A stretch of DNA of 64,000 nt from NCBI GenBank assembly GCA_024330185.1, contig JANDLV010000010.1, forward strand, positions 1 to 64,000, written 5' to 3'. This document shows positions 26,473 through 35,956 of this stretch, in pieces. Under the pieces are notes generated by a model. That model was not told the origin of the DNA and did no database searches. It worked only from the letters and a program-made list of their open reading frames with translations. Position 1 is the first letter of the stretch; each line of letters begins with the position of its first letter. Made by a program: the position numbers and the translations under genes. This DNA is from Candidatus Siliceabacter maunaloa. GTDB taxonomy: Bacteria > Actinomycetota > Thermoleophilia > Solirubrobacterales > Solirubrobacteraceae.

Positions 26473-27564
26473 TCAGGTCAGCACGAAGTGGTCCCGGTGC
26501 ACCGCCTCGTCGGTCGCGCGGGGCAGCACCTCGCGGACCTCGGCGGACTTCAGGCCCTTGACCCGGCGCAGCTCGACCGCGGCGTAGCTGGTGATCCCCT
26601 TGCCGATGACCCGGGAGTCGGCGGCGACCTCCACGGCGTCCCCGGCGTCGAAGCTGCCGCGCACGTCCACGATCCCCACGGGCAGCAGCGACCTGCCGCC
26701 CTCGCGCAGCGCTCGGGCGGCGCCGGCGTCGACCACCACGGTCCCCCGCGACGGCTTGGCGTAGCGCAGCCACAGCTTGAACGACGAGTAGCGGGCGCCG
26801 CGGGGTGGGAAGCGGGTGCCCTCGCGCTCGCCCGCCAGCGCCCGGCCCAGCGCGCCATCGCGCAGGCCGCTGCAGATCACCGCGGGCAGGCCGGCGGCGG
26901 TGGCCATCTCGGCGGCGACGACCTTGGAGCGCATGCCGCCCGAGCCCAGCGCCGAGGTCTCGTGGCCGATGGACAGCTCGTCCAGGGCGGCGAAGTCAGC
27001 GACCTCCTCGACCAGGCGCGCGGCGGGATCGGTGCGCGGATCGGCCGTGTACAGGCCCTCGGTGTTGGTCAGCAGCACGAGCAGGTCGGCGCCGACGAGG
27101 ATGGCCACCTGCGCGGCGAGGAAGTCGTTGTCGCCGAAGGAGATCTCGTCGGTGGCCGTGGTGTCGTTCTCGTTGATCACCGGCACCACGCGCCAGTCCA
27201 GCAGCTTGCGCAGGGTCTGGCGGGCGTTGAGGTAGTGGGTCCGCGCACTGAGGTCGAAGAACGTGAGCAGCACCTGCGCCGTGGTCACGCCGTGCTCGCG
27301 CAGCAGCTCGTCGTAGACCCGATAGAGCTTGCCCTGGCCGACCGCGCTGGCCGCCTGCAGGGCGTCGATGGCGCTGGGACGCAGCGGCAGGTCGAGCACC
27401 CGCATCCCCCGCGCGATCGCCCCGCTGGTTACCACGACGATCTCCTCGCCCGCCGCGTGACGGGCGGCCAGCTCCGCGCACACCGCGGCGAGCACCTCGG
27501 CGCGCGGGGAACCGTCGTCGTGGGCGACGATCGAGGAGCCGAGCTTTACGACGACACGGGCCAT
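26473..27564 (-). CDS. proB: Glutamate 5-kinase
   Basis: A 363-residue ProB, the first proline-biosynthesis step. The amino-acid kinase domain starts MARVVVKLGSSIVAHDDG and includes FGDNDFLAAQVA and LTNTEGLYTADPR. A C-terminal PUA domain occupies about residues 270-360. The internal ATG at 27564 is the family start; longer in-frame starts would add a non-conserved leader. It converges on mazF. Confidence 0.95.
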   Translation of the reverse strand: MARVVVKLGSSIVAHDDGSPRAEVLAAVCAELAARHAAGEEIVVVTSGAIARGMRVLDLPLRPSAIDALQAASAVGQGKLYRVYDELLREHGVTTAQVLLTFFDLSARTHYLNARQTLRKLLDWRVVPVINENDTTATDEISFGDNDFLAAQVAILVGADLLVLLTNTEGLYTADPRTDPAARLVEEVADFAALDELSIGHETSALGSGGMRSKVVAAEMATAAGLPAVICSGLRDGALGRALAGEREGTRFPPRGARYSSFKLWLRYAKPSRGTVVVDAGAARALREGGRSLLPVGIVDVRGSFDAGDAVEVAADSRVIGKGITSYAAVELRRVKGLKSAEVREVLPRATDEAVHRDHFVLT

Positions 27565-27607
27565 GGCGCGGCTGAGCTTACGAGTGGCGCTCGGTAGCGT
27601 GCCGCGC

Positions 27608-28867
27608 ATGCCCGTCGGCCTGAGACTGCCGCGCCCGCCGATCGGGCCCGACCCGCTGCGCCGCGTCAAGGTCCCACGCGATCTGGCGACGGTCACGTCG
27701 GTGACGAGGAGGACGACCCGCGCGCCCGGGGGGGATGGACCGCGACGGGGTGGAGCGCATCTGGCGTGGGGTGGAGGGCCTGTACCGCAGCGGCGTCCAC
27801 CCGGCGATCCAGCTCTGCCTGCGCCGCGAGGGGCGCGGCGACATCCACTTCGGCGACCGCGTGGCCGAGTACGTCCCCGAGCACGGCTCCCACGGCAAGC
27901 ACCGCATCACCATCGGGCACATCCTCAGCCACCGCGCCGGCGTGCCCAACCTGCCGTCCGAGGCGCTGGACCTCGACCTGATCGACGACAGCGACACGAT
28001 CCTGCGCCTGCTCTGCGATGCCCGCCCCTCCACCCGGCCGGGCAAGCTGCTCTCCTACCACGCGATCTCGGGGGCTACGTGATCGCCGAGCTCGTGCGCC
28101 GGGTCACCGGGCGCTCGATCCGCGACGTCCTGGCCCAGGAGATCCTCGAGCCGCTGGGCTTCCGCTGGACCAACTACGGGGTTGCGCCGCAGGACGTTGA
28201 CGCGGTGGGGCGCGGCGAGGTGACGGGGGCGCCTGTGCTGCCGCCGCTGTCCACGCTGCTCACCCGTGCGCTGGGCAAGCCGGTCGACCAGATCACGCGC
28301 GAGTCCAACGACCCGCGCTTCCTGACCGGGATCATTCCCTCGGCCAACGTCGTCAGCACGGCCAACGAGATGTCACGCTTCTACGAGCTGCTGCGCTGCG
28401 GCGGCGAGCTGGACGGCGTGCGGATCTTCGAGCCGCGCACCATCCGCCGAGCCACCACGGAGCAGTCGTGGCTGGAGATCGACCTCACGCTGGGCTTCCC
28501 GACCCGTAGCCTGGGCTTCATGCTCGGCGCGCGCGTGCTGAGCCTCTGGGGCCCCGACACCGAGCAGGCCTTCGGCCACCTGGGCTTCACCAACGTGCTG
28601 ACGTGGGCCGACCCGCAGCGCGCGCTGGCCGGGGCCCTCATCACCTCGGGCAAGCCGATCCTCTACCCCGAGCTGCCCGACCTGTGGACGCTCATGCGCC
28701 GCATCGGCATCGAGGCGCCCAAGGTGGACCGCCGAGAGGCGCTCAGCGCGGTCGTGCCGATTTCCTCCCCAGCGGCGCGCGCGATGAAGGGAAACGCAGG
28801 TGAGTCCTCGTGCGCGGCCTTCACGATCGAGGGCCGCCCGGCGACGCCGGACGGCCCTCAGCCTTGA
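27608..28867 (+). pseudogene. Degenerate serine hydrolase (beta-lactamase/esterase family)
   Basis: Remains of a class C beta-lactamase-like esterase read in three segments. The N-terminal piece starts at ATG 27608. The next runs from 27735 (VERIWRGVEGLYRSGVHPAIQ...) to a stop at 28082. The third resumes one base out of frame at about 28070 (GYVIAELVRRVTG...) and runs to 28867. Frame changes coincide with G runs at 27728-27734 and 28070-28074. In addition, the stretch between RREGR and DRVAEY lacks the usual 50-60 residues that hold the catalytic S-x-x-K, so sequencing error alone does not explain it. The downstream Tyr region SYHAIS survives. Confidence 0.75.
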
Positions 28868-29357
28868 TGGAGCTGAGGGGGCTCGAACCCCTGGCCTCCG
28901 CCATGCCATGGCGGCGCTCTTCCAGCTGAGCTACAGCCCCGAGCAGGAGGTATCGGCTAGCCATCCTACAGCCAACGCGCTGGTTGTTCAGCGTAGGCGC
29001 CAGCCGGAGGTGCATGAAGCCCTGGCCCTCGAAGTCCGTAATCGGAACCAGGTAGCACTGCTCATTGTCTGGACAGTAGATGCCAAGGGCGTCGATCTCG
29101 GTGGCGGTGTAGGTCGTGCGGATGTAGCCATTGACCGGCGTGTGCCGACATGTCCTCGCCTGAACGACGACCACGTCTCCCTTGCGCCGCGCCCACTTGC
29201 ACTGCACGCGCAGCAACTGTGGTCCCGTATCGAGCACCAGGTCGTAGCGCCGCCCCTCGGGCGTTGGGCGCAGGACGAAGTAGCCCAGTCGGATCGCGGC
29301 GGCGGTGAAGGCGGCTTCGGCGATCGCTCCCTTCTGGTTCGTCGTGAGGTCTTCCAT
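28821..29357 (-). CDS. PD-(D/E)XK endonuclease-like protein, reading through tRNA-Ala
   Basis: A 178-residue ORF. Residues 1-130 match the group I intron-associated PD-(D/E)XK endonuclease family: NQKGAIAEAAFTAAAIRLGYFVLRP, then YDLVLDTG...LLRVQCKWARRKGD (Asp, and Q-C-K for the catalytic block), then YTATEIDALGIYC and LRLAPTLNNQR. No stop occurs before the downstream tRNA-Ala on the same strand, so the C-terminal 40 residues are translated tRNA and its flank. The ATG at 29357 is chosen because the family starts close to NQKG. Nucleic-acid cleavage is family inference. Confidence 0.65.
   Translation of the reverse strand: MEDLTTNQKGAIAEAAFTAAAIRLGYFVLRPTPEGRRYDLVLDTGPQLLRVQCKWARRKGDVVVVQARTCRHTPVNGYIRTTYTATEIDALGIYCPDNEQCYLVPITDFEGQGFMHLRLAPTLNNQRVGCRMASRYLLLGAVAQLEERRHGMAEARGSSPLSSIKAEGRPASPGGPRS
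28868..28940 (-). tRNA. tRNA-Ala (anticodon GGC)
   Basis: A 73-base cloverleaf on the minus strand. Acceptor GGGGCTG/CAGCTCC has one G-U pair. The D arm contains GCTCAGCTGGAAGAGC. The anticodon stem is CCGCC/GGCGG with loop ATGGCAT (anticodon GGC). The T arm is AGGGG-TTCGAGC-CCCCT and the discriminator is A. CCA is not encoded. It lies immediately downstream of the endonuclease-like ORF. Confidence 0.95.
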
Positions 29358-29397
29358 GGCACGAACACTAGTTCGCCTGCCGGACGGAACCCCTCGC

Positions 29398-30069
29398 TCA
29401 GCGCCGGGGGATGAACTCCGGGACGTCGAGCTCGCCGGCGGGTGGCTCGGGCGCACCGCGGCCGCGGCGGGCCATGACCTCGCGCGCGGACGCCTCGCGG
29501 TCGGTCGGCGGCCGGTTGGCCTCCGGGGCGACCTGGTCCAGGCGGGCGGTCAGTGAACCGTGAGCCTGGCGCACGTCGTCGAGCAGCCGCTCGGCGTTGG
29601 TGCGCAGCGAGCCGGCGAGGTCGCGCACGTCGGAGCCCATCTGGGTGCCCTCGGCCAGCACCTCGCGGGCGGCGGCGCGGGCGTCGGCGGTGAGCGCCGC
29701 CGCGCGCTCCACCGCTTCGTCGCGCGCGCGCCGCGCGTGCTCCAGCGCCTCGGCGCGTACACGGGTGGCCTCCTCGTCGGCCTCCCGGCGGGGGGCGGCG
29801 GCCGCGTGGGTCTCCAGCGCCTGCTGCTCCGCGTGCTCACGGGTGCGCCGCGCCTCCTCGTCGGCCTGGCGGCGCGCCGTGCCCGCCTCCTCGAGGATCT
29901 CGCGGGCCTCGGCCTCAGCGGCCTCTACGCGCATCGTGCTCGCCCGGTCGGCCTCGGCGATGCGCTCGTGCGCGCGGCGCTCGGCGTCGGCGCGCAACTG
30001 CTCGGCGGCCTGCTCGGCCGCAGCCAGGATCCGCCCGACGCGGTCGGGGAGCTGGGCGGGGTCGGTCAT
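29398..30069 (-). CDS. Ala/Glu/Arg-rich coiled-coil protein (DivIVA-like composition)
   Basis: A 223-residue protein that is almost one continuous predicted helix (residues about 8-175), rich in AEQAAEQLRADAERR-type heptads. A Pro-rich C-terminus ends EFIPRR. No transmembrane helix is visible. Composition resembles DivIVA/Wag31-type or ATP-synthase-b-like coiled coils, but the DivIVA N-terminal motif is not recognisable. A scaffold or cell-division accessory role is possible but unproven. Confidence 0.6.
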   Translation of the reverse strand: MTDPAQLPDRVGRILAAAEQAAEQLRADAERRAHERIAEADRASTMRVEAAEAEAREILEEAGTARRQADEEARRTREHAEQQALETHAAAAPRREADEEATRVRAEALEHARRARDEAVERAAALTADARAAAREVLAEGTQMGSDVRDLAGSLRTNAERLLDDVRQAHGSLTARLDQVAPEANRPPTDREASAREVMARRGRGAPEPPAGELDVPEFIPRR

Positions 30070-30179
30070 CGCCGCAGAGCGTAGGCGCGCTCGCGGGGCC
30101 GAGGTGCAAGACGCCTGGCAGGGCGCTCAGCGCGGCTGGCCGCCGAGGTGGGCGGCGACGCGGTCCGACGCCCCGTGCG

Positions 30180-31466
30180 CTACGTGGCGAGGGAGGCGGC
30201 GAGCACGGCCAGCGTGGTCAGGACCAGCCCGGCGGCGGCCGCGATGAGTGCTGTCTCGGCTCGGGACCAGCCGGTCGCCGCCTCGCCCTCCGCCGTCGGC
30301 AGGCGCCCCGCCTCCGAGGCGATCCAGCCGAGCACCACCCCGAGAAGCGGCCCGGGGCGCTTGCGCGCCGAGCCCATCCCGCGACCGAGTCGCCGCGCCG
30401 AGTCGCCGTAGTTCCCCACACCGGCCGAGGCGCCGAGCACGCGGGCGGAGAGGGCGAGCGTCGGCAGGCGCCGAAGCCGGCGGACGGCACGTAGCGAGAT
30501 CGCTCGCAGCCCGTCGGCGCCGGCCGCGCTGCGCAGCCAGACCGCGGTCAGCACGAGCAGGGCCACGCGCGCCGCGCGCCGGAGGCCCAGCTCGGCGCCG
30601 AGCCCACCGACGAGCCCGAAGGCGAGCGTCGAGAGGGCGAGCGGGACGGCGAGCGCGAGACCCCCCGCGAAGCTCCGTGCGCCGGCACGTACGATCAGCC
30701 ACACGGCGGCGAGCCAGCCGGCGACGAGCGCGAGGGCGACCGGCTCCGTCGTGGCGAGCGTGATCACGATCGCGACGAGGCCCGCACCGACCACCGCGCG
30801 CGGGTCTGCGAGGCCCCGGCGATCGGGGGCGGCGGCCGGACGCTCGCCGAGCTCGGCGCCCGCCTCCGGCCAGCGGCGAAGGCCTCGCCGCACGGCCCAC
30901 GCCTGGATCAGGCCGGCGACCAGCGACCAGACGAGGAGGAAGGCCACGTTGACGAGGATCGCCGCGGCGGTGCCCGCGGGCAGGAAGGTGAGCGTCCCGC
31001 GGATCGCCTCGTATGTCCCGAGGTAGGCGTCCAGCCCCACCAACACCAGGAAGTAGAAGGCGCTCGTGACGAGGTAGTAGCCGAAGCGGATCGCTGCGCC
31101 GGTCAGCGCCAGCGACAGGAGCGCCGCGCCGCGGCGTTCGAGCGCACCGAGGGCGGGAGCGCTCGCCGCGTGCGGCACGGGTATGCCCATCCGGGCCGGT
31201 CCCATGATGGCCATCGTCTCGATGAGGCTCGCACCCGCGGCCGCGTAGCCGGCGCGGGTGCCGTGGCGCTGGGAGGCGCGGGCCAGCGGGACGCCCCCTG
31301 CCAGCGCGACCACGAAGCCGCCGGGTACCGCGCGGGCGGCGAGGAACGTCATCGCCGCCACGTTGGCCAGGCCGGCGAGCGTGCGCTCGCGCTCGGTGGG
31401 GGAGCCTGCGCCCGCGCTCGAGGAGTGCTCGGACGCCTCGGCCTCGGCGCGAGGGACACAGGTCAC
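30180..31466 (-). CDS. Polytopic membrane protein of unknown function
   Basis: About 428 residues from GTG 31466; an ATG at 31535 is less likely because the added stretch is Cys/Arg-rich and reaches the leuS promoter. Roughly nine or more hydrophobic segments are seen. Between them are short Arg-rich loops and a cytosolic loop near RRWPEAGAELGERPAAAPDRR. An N-terminal cytosolic Glu/Ser-rich region precedes the first helix. No transporter or enzyme motif is recognised. It is divergent from leuS. Confidence 0.65.
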   Translation of the reverse strand: MTCVPRAEAEASEHSSSAGAGSPTERERTLAGLANVAAMTFLAARAVPGGFVVALAGGVPLARASQRHGTRAGYAAAGASLIETMAIMGPARMGIPVPHAASAPALGALERRGAALLSLALTGAAIRFGYYLVTSAFYFLVLVGLDAYLGTYEAIRGTLTFLPAGTAAAILVNVAFLLVWSLVAGLIQAWAVRRGLRRWPEAGAELGERPAAAPDRRGLADPRAVVGAGLVAIVITLATTEPVALALVAGWLAAVWLIVRAGARSFAGGLALAVPLALSTLAFGLVGGLGAELGLRRAARVALLVLTAVWLRSAAGADGLRAISLRAVRRLRRLPTLALSARVLGASAGVGNYGDSARRLGRGMGSARKRPGPLLGVVLGWIASEAGRLPTAEGEAATGWSRAETALIAAAAGLVLTTLAVLAASLAT

Positions 31467-31548
31467 ACCCGGAAGGTATCGGCAGGTGGCGCAGCAGGGG
31501 CGTGACGATCGGGTCAATCCACCGCGCGATCCCACCTAGACTCGCCGC

Positions 31549-34005
31549 GTGCCCGAGGAGCTTCGCTACGACCCCAAGGAGATCGAGTCCCGCTGGCAGC
31601 GGGTTTGGGCCCACGAGCGCACGTGGGAGGTGCCCGACGACCTGCCGGCCGACGCCGAGACCTCCTACGTGCTCGAGATGCTCCCCTACCCGAGTGGGGA
31701 GCCGCACATCGGCCACCTCAAGGTCTACTCCGTGGGCGACGCGGTCGCACACTTCCACCGCCGTCGCGGGCGGCGGGTGCTGCACCCGATGGGCTATGAC
31801 GCCTTCGGCCTGCCCGCCGAGAACCACGCGATCAAGACCGGCCAGCATCCGCGCGCGTCCACCGACGCGGCCATCGCCTCCTTCCAGCGCGAGTTCCGCT
31901 CCTGGGGGATCTCGATCGACTGGACGCGGGAGCTCGGCACCCACGAGCCGCGCTACTACCGCTGGACGCAGTGGATCTTCCTCCAGCTCCTTCACCGCGG
32001 GCTGGCCTACCGCAAGGAGGCGGCGGTCAAGTGGTGCCCGGTCGACGCGACGGTGCTGGCCAACGAGCAGGTCGTCGACGGCCACTGCGAGCGCTGCGGG
32101 GCCGAGGTCCAGACGCGCCAGCTCGAGCAGTGGTTCTTCAGGATCACCGACTACGCCGACCGCCTGGTCGAGGACCTGGGGCGCATCGAGTGGCCCGAGC
32201 ACGTCAAGACGATGCAGCGCAACTGGATCGGGCGCAGCACCGGCGCGCAGGTGACCTTCCGCTGCGAGGAGCTCGACGTCGACTACCCCGTGTTCACCAC
32301 GCGGCCCGACACCCTCTTCGGCGCGACGTTCTTCGTCATGGCCCCCGAGCACCCCGACGTCCTGCGCCTGGCCGCGGGCACCGAGCACGAGGACGCGGTG
32401 CGCGCCTACGTCAACGCCGCGGCCGGCGGCTCGGCCGAGGACCGGGGCGACGCTGAGCGCGAGAAGACCGGCGTGCCGCTGGGGCGGACCGTGACCAACC
32501 CGGTCAACGGCGAGGCGCTGCCCATGTTCGTGGCCGACTACGTGCTCATGGAGTACGGCACCGGGGCGATCATGGCCGTGCCCGCCCACGACGCACGCGA
32601 CTTCGCCTTCGCGCAGGCCTACGGCGTGGAGGTGCGCCGGGTCGTCGGCACGGACGAGGATCTGCCCTACGTCGGTGACGGACCGCTGGTCAACTCCCAC
32701 CCCGACTTCGACGGGCTGCACAACCGCGACGCGCTGGAGCGGATCGTGGCCTGGCTGGACGGCGAGGGCAAGGGCCACGCGTCGGTCAACTACCGCCTGC
32801 GCGACTGGCTGATCTCCCGCCAGCGCTACTGGGGCTGCCCGATCCCGGTCGTGTACTGCTCCGGGGACTGCGGCATGGTGGCGGTCCCCGCCGACCAGCT
32901 CCCCGTGGAGCTGCCCGACGTCCGCGACTACGCCCCCAAGGGGCGCTCTCCGCTGGCCGGGGCGGAGGACTGGGTGGCCACGACGTGCCCGTCGTGCGGC
33001 GGCGCGGCGCGGCGCGAGACCGACACGATGGACACCTTCGTGGACTCGTCCTGGTACTTCCTGCGCTACTGCGACGCCAACAACGACGAGGCGGCATGGG
33101 ATCCGGCCGTGCTCGCGCGCTGGATGCCCGTGGACCAGTACATCGGCGGGGTCGAGCACGCGATCCTCCACCTGCTCTACGCACGCTTCTTCTGCAAGGC
33201 CCTCAGCGATCTGGGGCTGCTGGGCGCCGACGAGCCCTTCGCCCGCCTGTTCACGCAGGGGATGATCACCCGCGACGGGGCCAAGATGTCCAAGTCGAAG
33301 GGCAACGTGGTCTCCCCGCAGGCCATAGTCGAGCGCTTCGGCGCCGACACCGCGCGCTGCTACATCCTGTTCATCGGCCCGCCCGACCAGGACGCCGACT
33401 GGAGCGACGAGGGCGCGGAGGGCATGCACCGCTTCCTCGGGCGCCTGTGGCGCACCTGCGCCCGGGCGGCGACCGAGCTGCACGACGAGGCCCTCGCCGT
33501 CGAGGCCCTGGGCGCCGACGGGCTGCGGGTGGCGCGCAAGGCGCACTGGGCCATCGACAAGGTCACGGGCGACATGGAGGGGCGCTTCGCCTTCAACACG
33601 GCCATCGCCGCGGTCATGGAGCTGCTCAACGAGTGCGGCCCCTCGCGGCGTGGCGCCGCGGAGTCCGGTGCGGTGCGCTTCGCGCTGGCCACGGCAGCCT
33701 CGCTGCTGTTCCCCTTCGCCCCCCATACGGCAGCGGACGCCCACGAGCGGCTGACCGGCCTGAGGGTGTGGGAGGAGCCGTGGCCCGTGGCCGACCCGGC
33801 GCTGCTGGCGTCCGACACCTTCGAGCTCGTGGTGCAGGTCAACGGCAAGGTGCGCGACCGGGTGCAGGTGCCGGCCGAGGCCGACGCCGAGACGCTGCGC
33901 GCGCTGGCCCGCGACCAACCCAACGTACGCAGCCACCTCGACGGGCGCGAGGTGCTCAAGGAGGTCGTCGTGCCGGGTCGGCTGGTCAATCTCGTCGTGC
34001 GGTAG
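31549..34005 (+). CDS. leuS: Leucyl-tRNA synthetase
   Basis: An 818-residue class I synthetase. HIGH is at residues 53-56 ([11 protein letters not shown]) and KMSKS at 579-583. The CP1 editing domain contains [13 protein letters not shown] and the conserved [10 protein letters not shown]. The zinc-domain cysteines CPSCGG are present after PLAG. The C-terminal domain ends ...[13 protein letters not shown]. It starts with GTG. A hairpin 38 bp downstream probably ends transcription. Confidence 0.96.
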   Translation: MPEELRYDPKEIESRWQRVWAHERTWEVPDDLPADAETSYVLEMLPYPSGEPHIGHLKVYSVGDAVAHFHRRRGRRVLHPMGYDAFGLPAENHAIKTGQHPRASTDAAIASFQREFRSWGISIDWTRELGTHEPRYYRWTQWIFLQLLHRGLAYRKEAAVKWCPVDATVLANEQVVDGHCERCGAEVQTRQLEQWFFRITDYADRLVEDLGRIEWPEHVKTMQRNWIGRSTGAQVTFRCEELDVDYPVFTTRPDTLFGATFFVMAPEHPDVLRLAAGTEHEDAVRAYVNAAAGGSAEDRGDAEREKTGVPLGRTVTNPVNGEALPMFVADYVLMEYGTGAIMAVPAHDARDFAFAQAYGVEVRRVVGTDEDLPYVGDGPLVNSHPDFDGLHNRDALERIVAWLDGEGKGHASVNYRLRDWLISRQRYWGCPIPVVYCSGDCGMVAVPADQLPVELPDVRDYAPKGRSPLAGAEDWVATTCPSCGGAARRETDTMDTFVDSSWYFLRYCDANNDEAAWDPAVLARWMPVDQYIGGVEHAILHLLYARFFCKALSDLGLLGADEPFARLFTQGMITRDGAKMSKSKGNVVSPQAIVERFGADTARCYILFIGPPDQDADWSDEGAEGMHRFLGRLWRTCARAATELHDEALAVEALGADGLRVARKAHWAIDKVTGDMEGRFAFNTAIAAVMELLNECGPSRRGAAESGAVRFALATAASLLFPFAPHTAADAHERLTGLRVWEEPWPVADPALLASDTFELVVQVNGKVRDRVQVPAEADAETLRALARDQPNVRSHLDGREVLKEVVVPGRLVNLVVR

Positions 34006-34042
34006 GCGGCTCGGCGCGGGCGGGCGGGGCCCGGCGCTTGGC

Positions 34043-34085
34043 GAGTGTCGAGTTGTCGGGGCTCAGCGGGAACAACTCGACACTC
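34043..34085 (+). terminator. Long hairpin downstream of leuS
   Basis: A perfect 14-bp inverted repeat, GAGTGTCGAGTTGT and ACAACTCGACACTC, with a 15-base loop, 38 bp after the leuS stop. There is no U-run. It could be a terminator-like element or a symmetric protein-binding site upstream of the epimerase-like gene. Confidence 0.5.
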
Positions 34086-34172
34086 GACCTCGTCGGGACT
34101 CGTCGATGTCAGCGCCGGGACAGCTCGGCGGGGTAGTGATGCAGCGGGGCCGCCCGATGACCGATCCTTCCT

Positions 34173-35882
34173 GTGGTGTCCGACCGGCCCGACGTTCCAT
34201 CTCCTCGTCTTCGCTGGCCGGTCATCGCCCTGGCGGCAGTCGCCGCCGCGACAACCGCGGGCGGCGCCGCGATCGCGGACGGTGAAGGCGAGGCCTCGGC
34301 CGCGCCGGCGGCCGAGGTGGCCGCTGCTGTCGAGAAGCCCCGTGGCGGACGGGACGATTCGCGAGAGACCGCCGCTTTTCGCCGCGCCCGGGCGGCCGCT
34401 CCGCCGCCGATCCTGCGTACCTGGGAGTCGCCCGACGTGGAGGCCGACGCGGCGCTGCGCAAGCTCGGTCGCCGCGCCGAGGCCAGCGAGCTGCGCGACT
34501 CCACCCGCGTGCGTGACGTGCTGCGCCGCGGCCTGCTGCTGAACCAGCTCGACCGCGACACCCACGATCGTCACGTGGCCACGTGGGAGGAGGCGCTCGA
34601 GGCCACCGATGACCTGCCGGGCCGCCGGGCCAAGGAGCTGGGAGGGGTCGTCGACGGGGTCCAGCGCCTGGCCGACAGGGGGCTGCTGAGCGCCTCGCGG
34701 ATGGAGCCCGCCTTCCTGATGCTGCGCGAGAACACCCGGCTGTGGCGTACCGCCAAGCTGCCCGACAACGGGGATCGGCGCACCGTGGCCGACGGGACAG
34801 TCGTCCTCCAGTACTACGACGGGCGCGGCTGGCAGCTCCAGCCGCTGGCCACCTGGGGCAAGATCAACGCGCTGGCCGCGCGGTGCCTGGCCGCTTCGCA
34901 GTCGCGGGACGACGACGAGCGCACCTGCCCCCAGCAGCGCAAGCGCCTGCGTGAGCGCCTGGACACGATGCTGGACCTCGCGGTCCCCCGCGGCGGGCGC
35001 TACCCGGCTTGGGAGTACTTCTTCAGCTACTCGGGCGGCTCCCCACCGTGGGTGAGCGGCATGTCCCAGGCCACCGCGGCGCAGGCGCTGGCCCGCGCGG
35101 GCTCGGCGCTGGACGCGGACCGCTACCGCGACGAGGCTCGCGAGGTCCTCGGCACCTTCGAGTATCGCCCCCCGCTGGGTGTCGCGGTCTCCGGCCCCAA
35201 CGATGGCTCCCACTATGCGCTGTACTCGGTCCAGCCCGACCTGCGGGTGCTAAACGCCGAGCTGCAGGCCGTGCTCGCCCTGCGCGACGTGACAACGTTG
35301 ACCGGGGACACCACCGCGCGCGAGCTGTACCTGCGTGGCGACCGCGCGGTGCGGGCGACGCTGGGGCGTTATGACACCGGGTCGTGGTCGCGCTACAGCG
35401 CCGACGGGCGGGAGGCCACCGCCGGCTACCACCGCCTGCAGCGGCGGCTGCTGGGGGAGCTGTGCGAGCGCACCGACCGCGGTGGCTACTGCGCACCGCA
35501 CGAGCGGTTCCTGCGCTACGAGCGCGCGGCGCCGGACATCGACCTGAAGGTTCCGCAGCGCACGCGCACCGGACGGGAGGTCACGGTCCGGTTCACCCTC
35601 TCCAAGACGGCCAAGGTCGCCGTGCGGGTGACCGACAACCGCGACGAGGTCGTGACCAGCCGCGTCCGGCGCCTGCCGCGCGGCACCCACGAGGTGACCT
35701 GGACCGCTTCGCGTGGCGGGCCGCACACCGTGCGCGTCGAGGCCCGCGGGCCGACGGGCCCCGCGGAGGTCGAGCGCGGGAAGGTGCGGGTGGCCGATCC
35801 GAAGAGCGAGGCCAAGAAGAAGAAGAAGGACAAGAAGAAGAAGGAGAAGACCAAGAAGAAGAAGGGCAAGGGCGGCGACTGA
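34173..35882 (+). CDS. D-glucuronyl C5-epimerase-like protein with Lys-rich tail
   Basis: A 569-residue exported or membrane-anchored protein with an N-terminal hydrophobic segment (about residues 14-36). The central region resembles the C-terminal domain of glucuronyl C5-epimerases, all-alpha barrel proteins acting on uronic-acid polysaccharides: VVLQYYDGRGWQLQPLATWG and PAWEYFFSYSGGSPPWVSG. A beta-sandwich-like segment follows (RTGREVTVRFTLSKTAKVAVRV). The last 35 residues are nearly all Lys (KKKKKDKKKKEK). The activity is inferred from the family only. Confidence 0.7.
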   Translation: MVSDRPDVPSPRLRWPVIALAAVAAATTAGGAAIADGEGEASAAPAAEVAAAVEKPRGGRDDSRETAAFRRARAAAPPPILRTWESPDVEADAALRKLGRRAEASELRDSTRVRDVLRRGLLLNQLDRDTHDRHVATWEEALEATDDLPGRRAKELGGVVDGVQRLADRGLLSASRMEPAFLMLRENTRLWRTAKLPDNGDRRTVADGTVVLQYYDGRGWQLQPLATWGKINALAARCLAASQSRDDDERTCPQQRKRLRERLDTMLDLAVPRGGRYPAWEYFFSYSGGSPPWVSGMSQATAAQALARAGSALDADRYRDEAREVLGTFEYRPPLGVAVSGPNDGSHYALYSVQPDLRVLNAELQAVLALRDVTTLTGDTTARELYLRGDRAVRATLGRYDTGSWSRYSADGREATAGYHRLQRRLLGELCERTDRGGYCAPHERFLRYERAAPDIDLKVPQRTRTGREVTVRFTLSKTAKVAVRVTDNRDEVVTSRVRRLPRGTHEVTWTASRGGPHTVRVEARGPTGPAEVERGKVRVADPKSEAKKKKKDKKKKEKTKKKKGKGGD

Positions 35883-35956
35883 CCGTTTCGCGTTTCGTCA
35901 CAGACTCGTGACGATCCGCGTGTCCCGTGTGACGCGGACGCGCCTACGGTCGGGCC

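Noticed and set aside
30127-33936. Very long minus-strand open frame (over 1200 codons) opposite leuS
   Set aside because: It is a GC-driven antisense shadow: leuS on the plus strand has all synthetase motifs, and only the 30180-31466 part, in a different frame, is protein-like.
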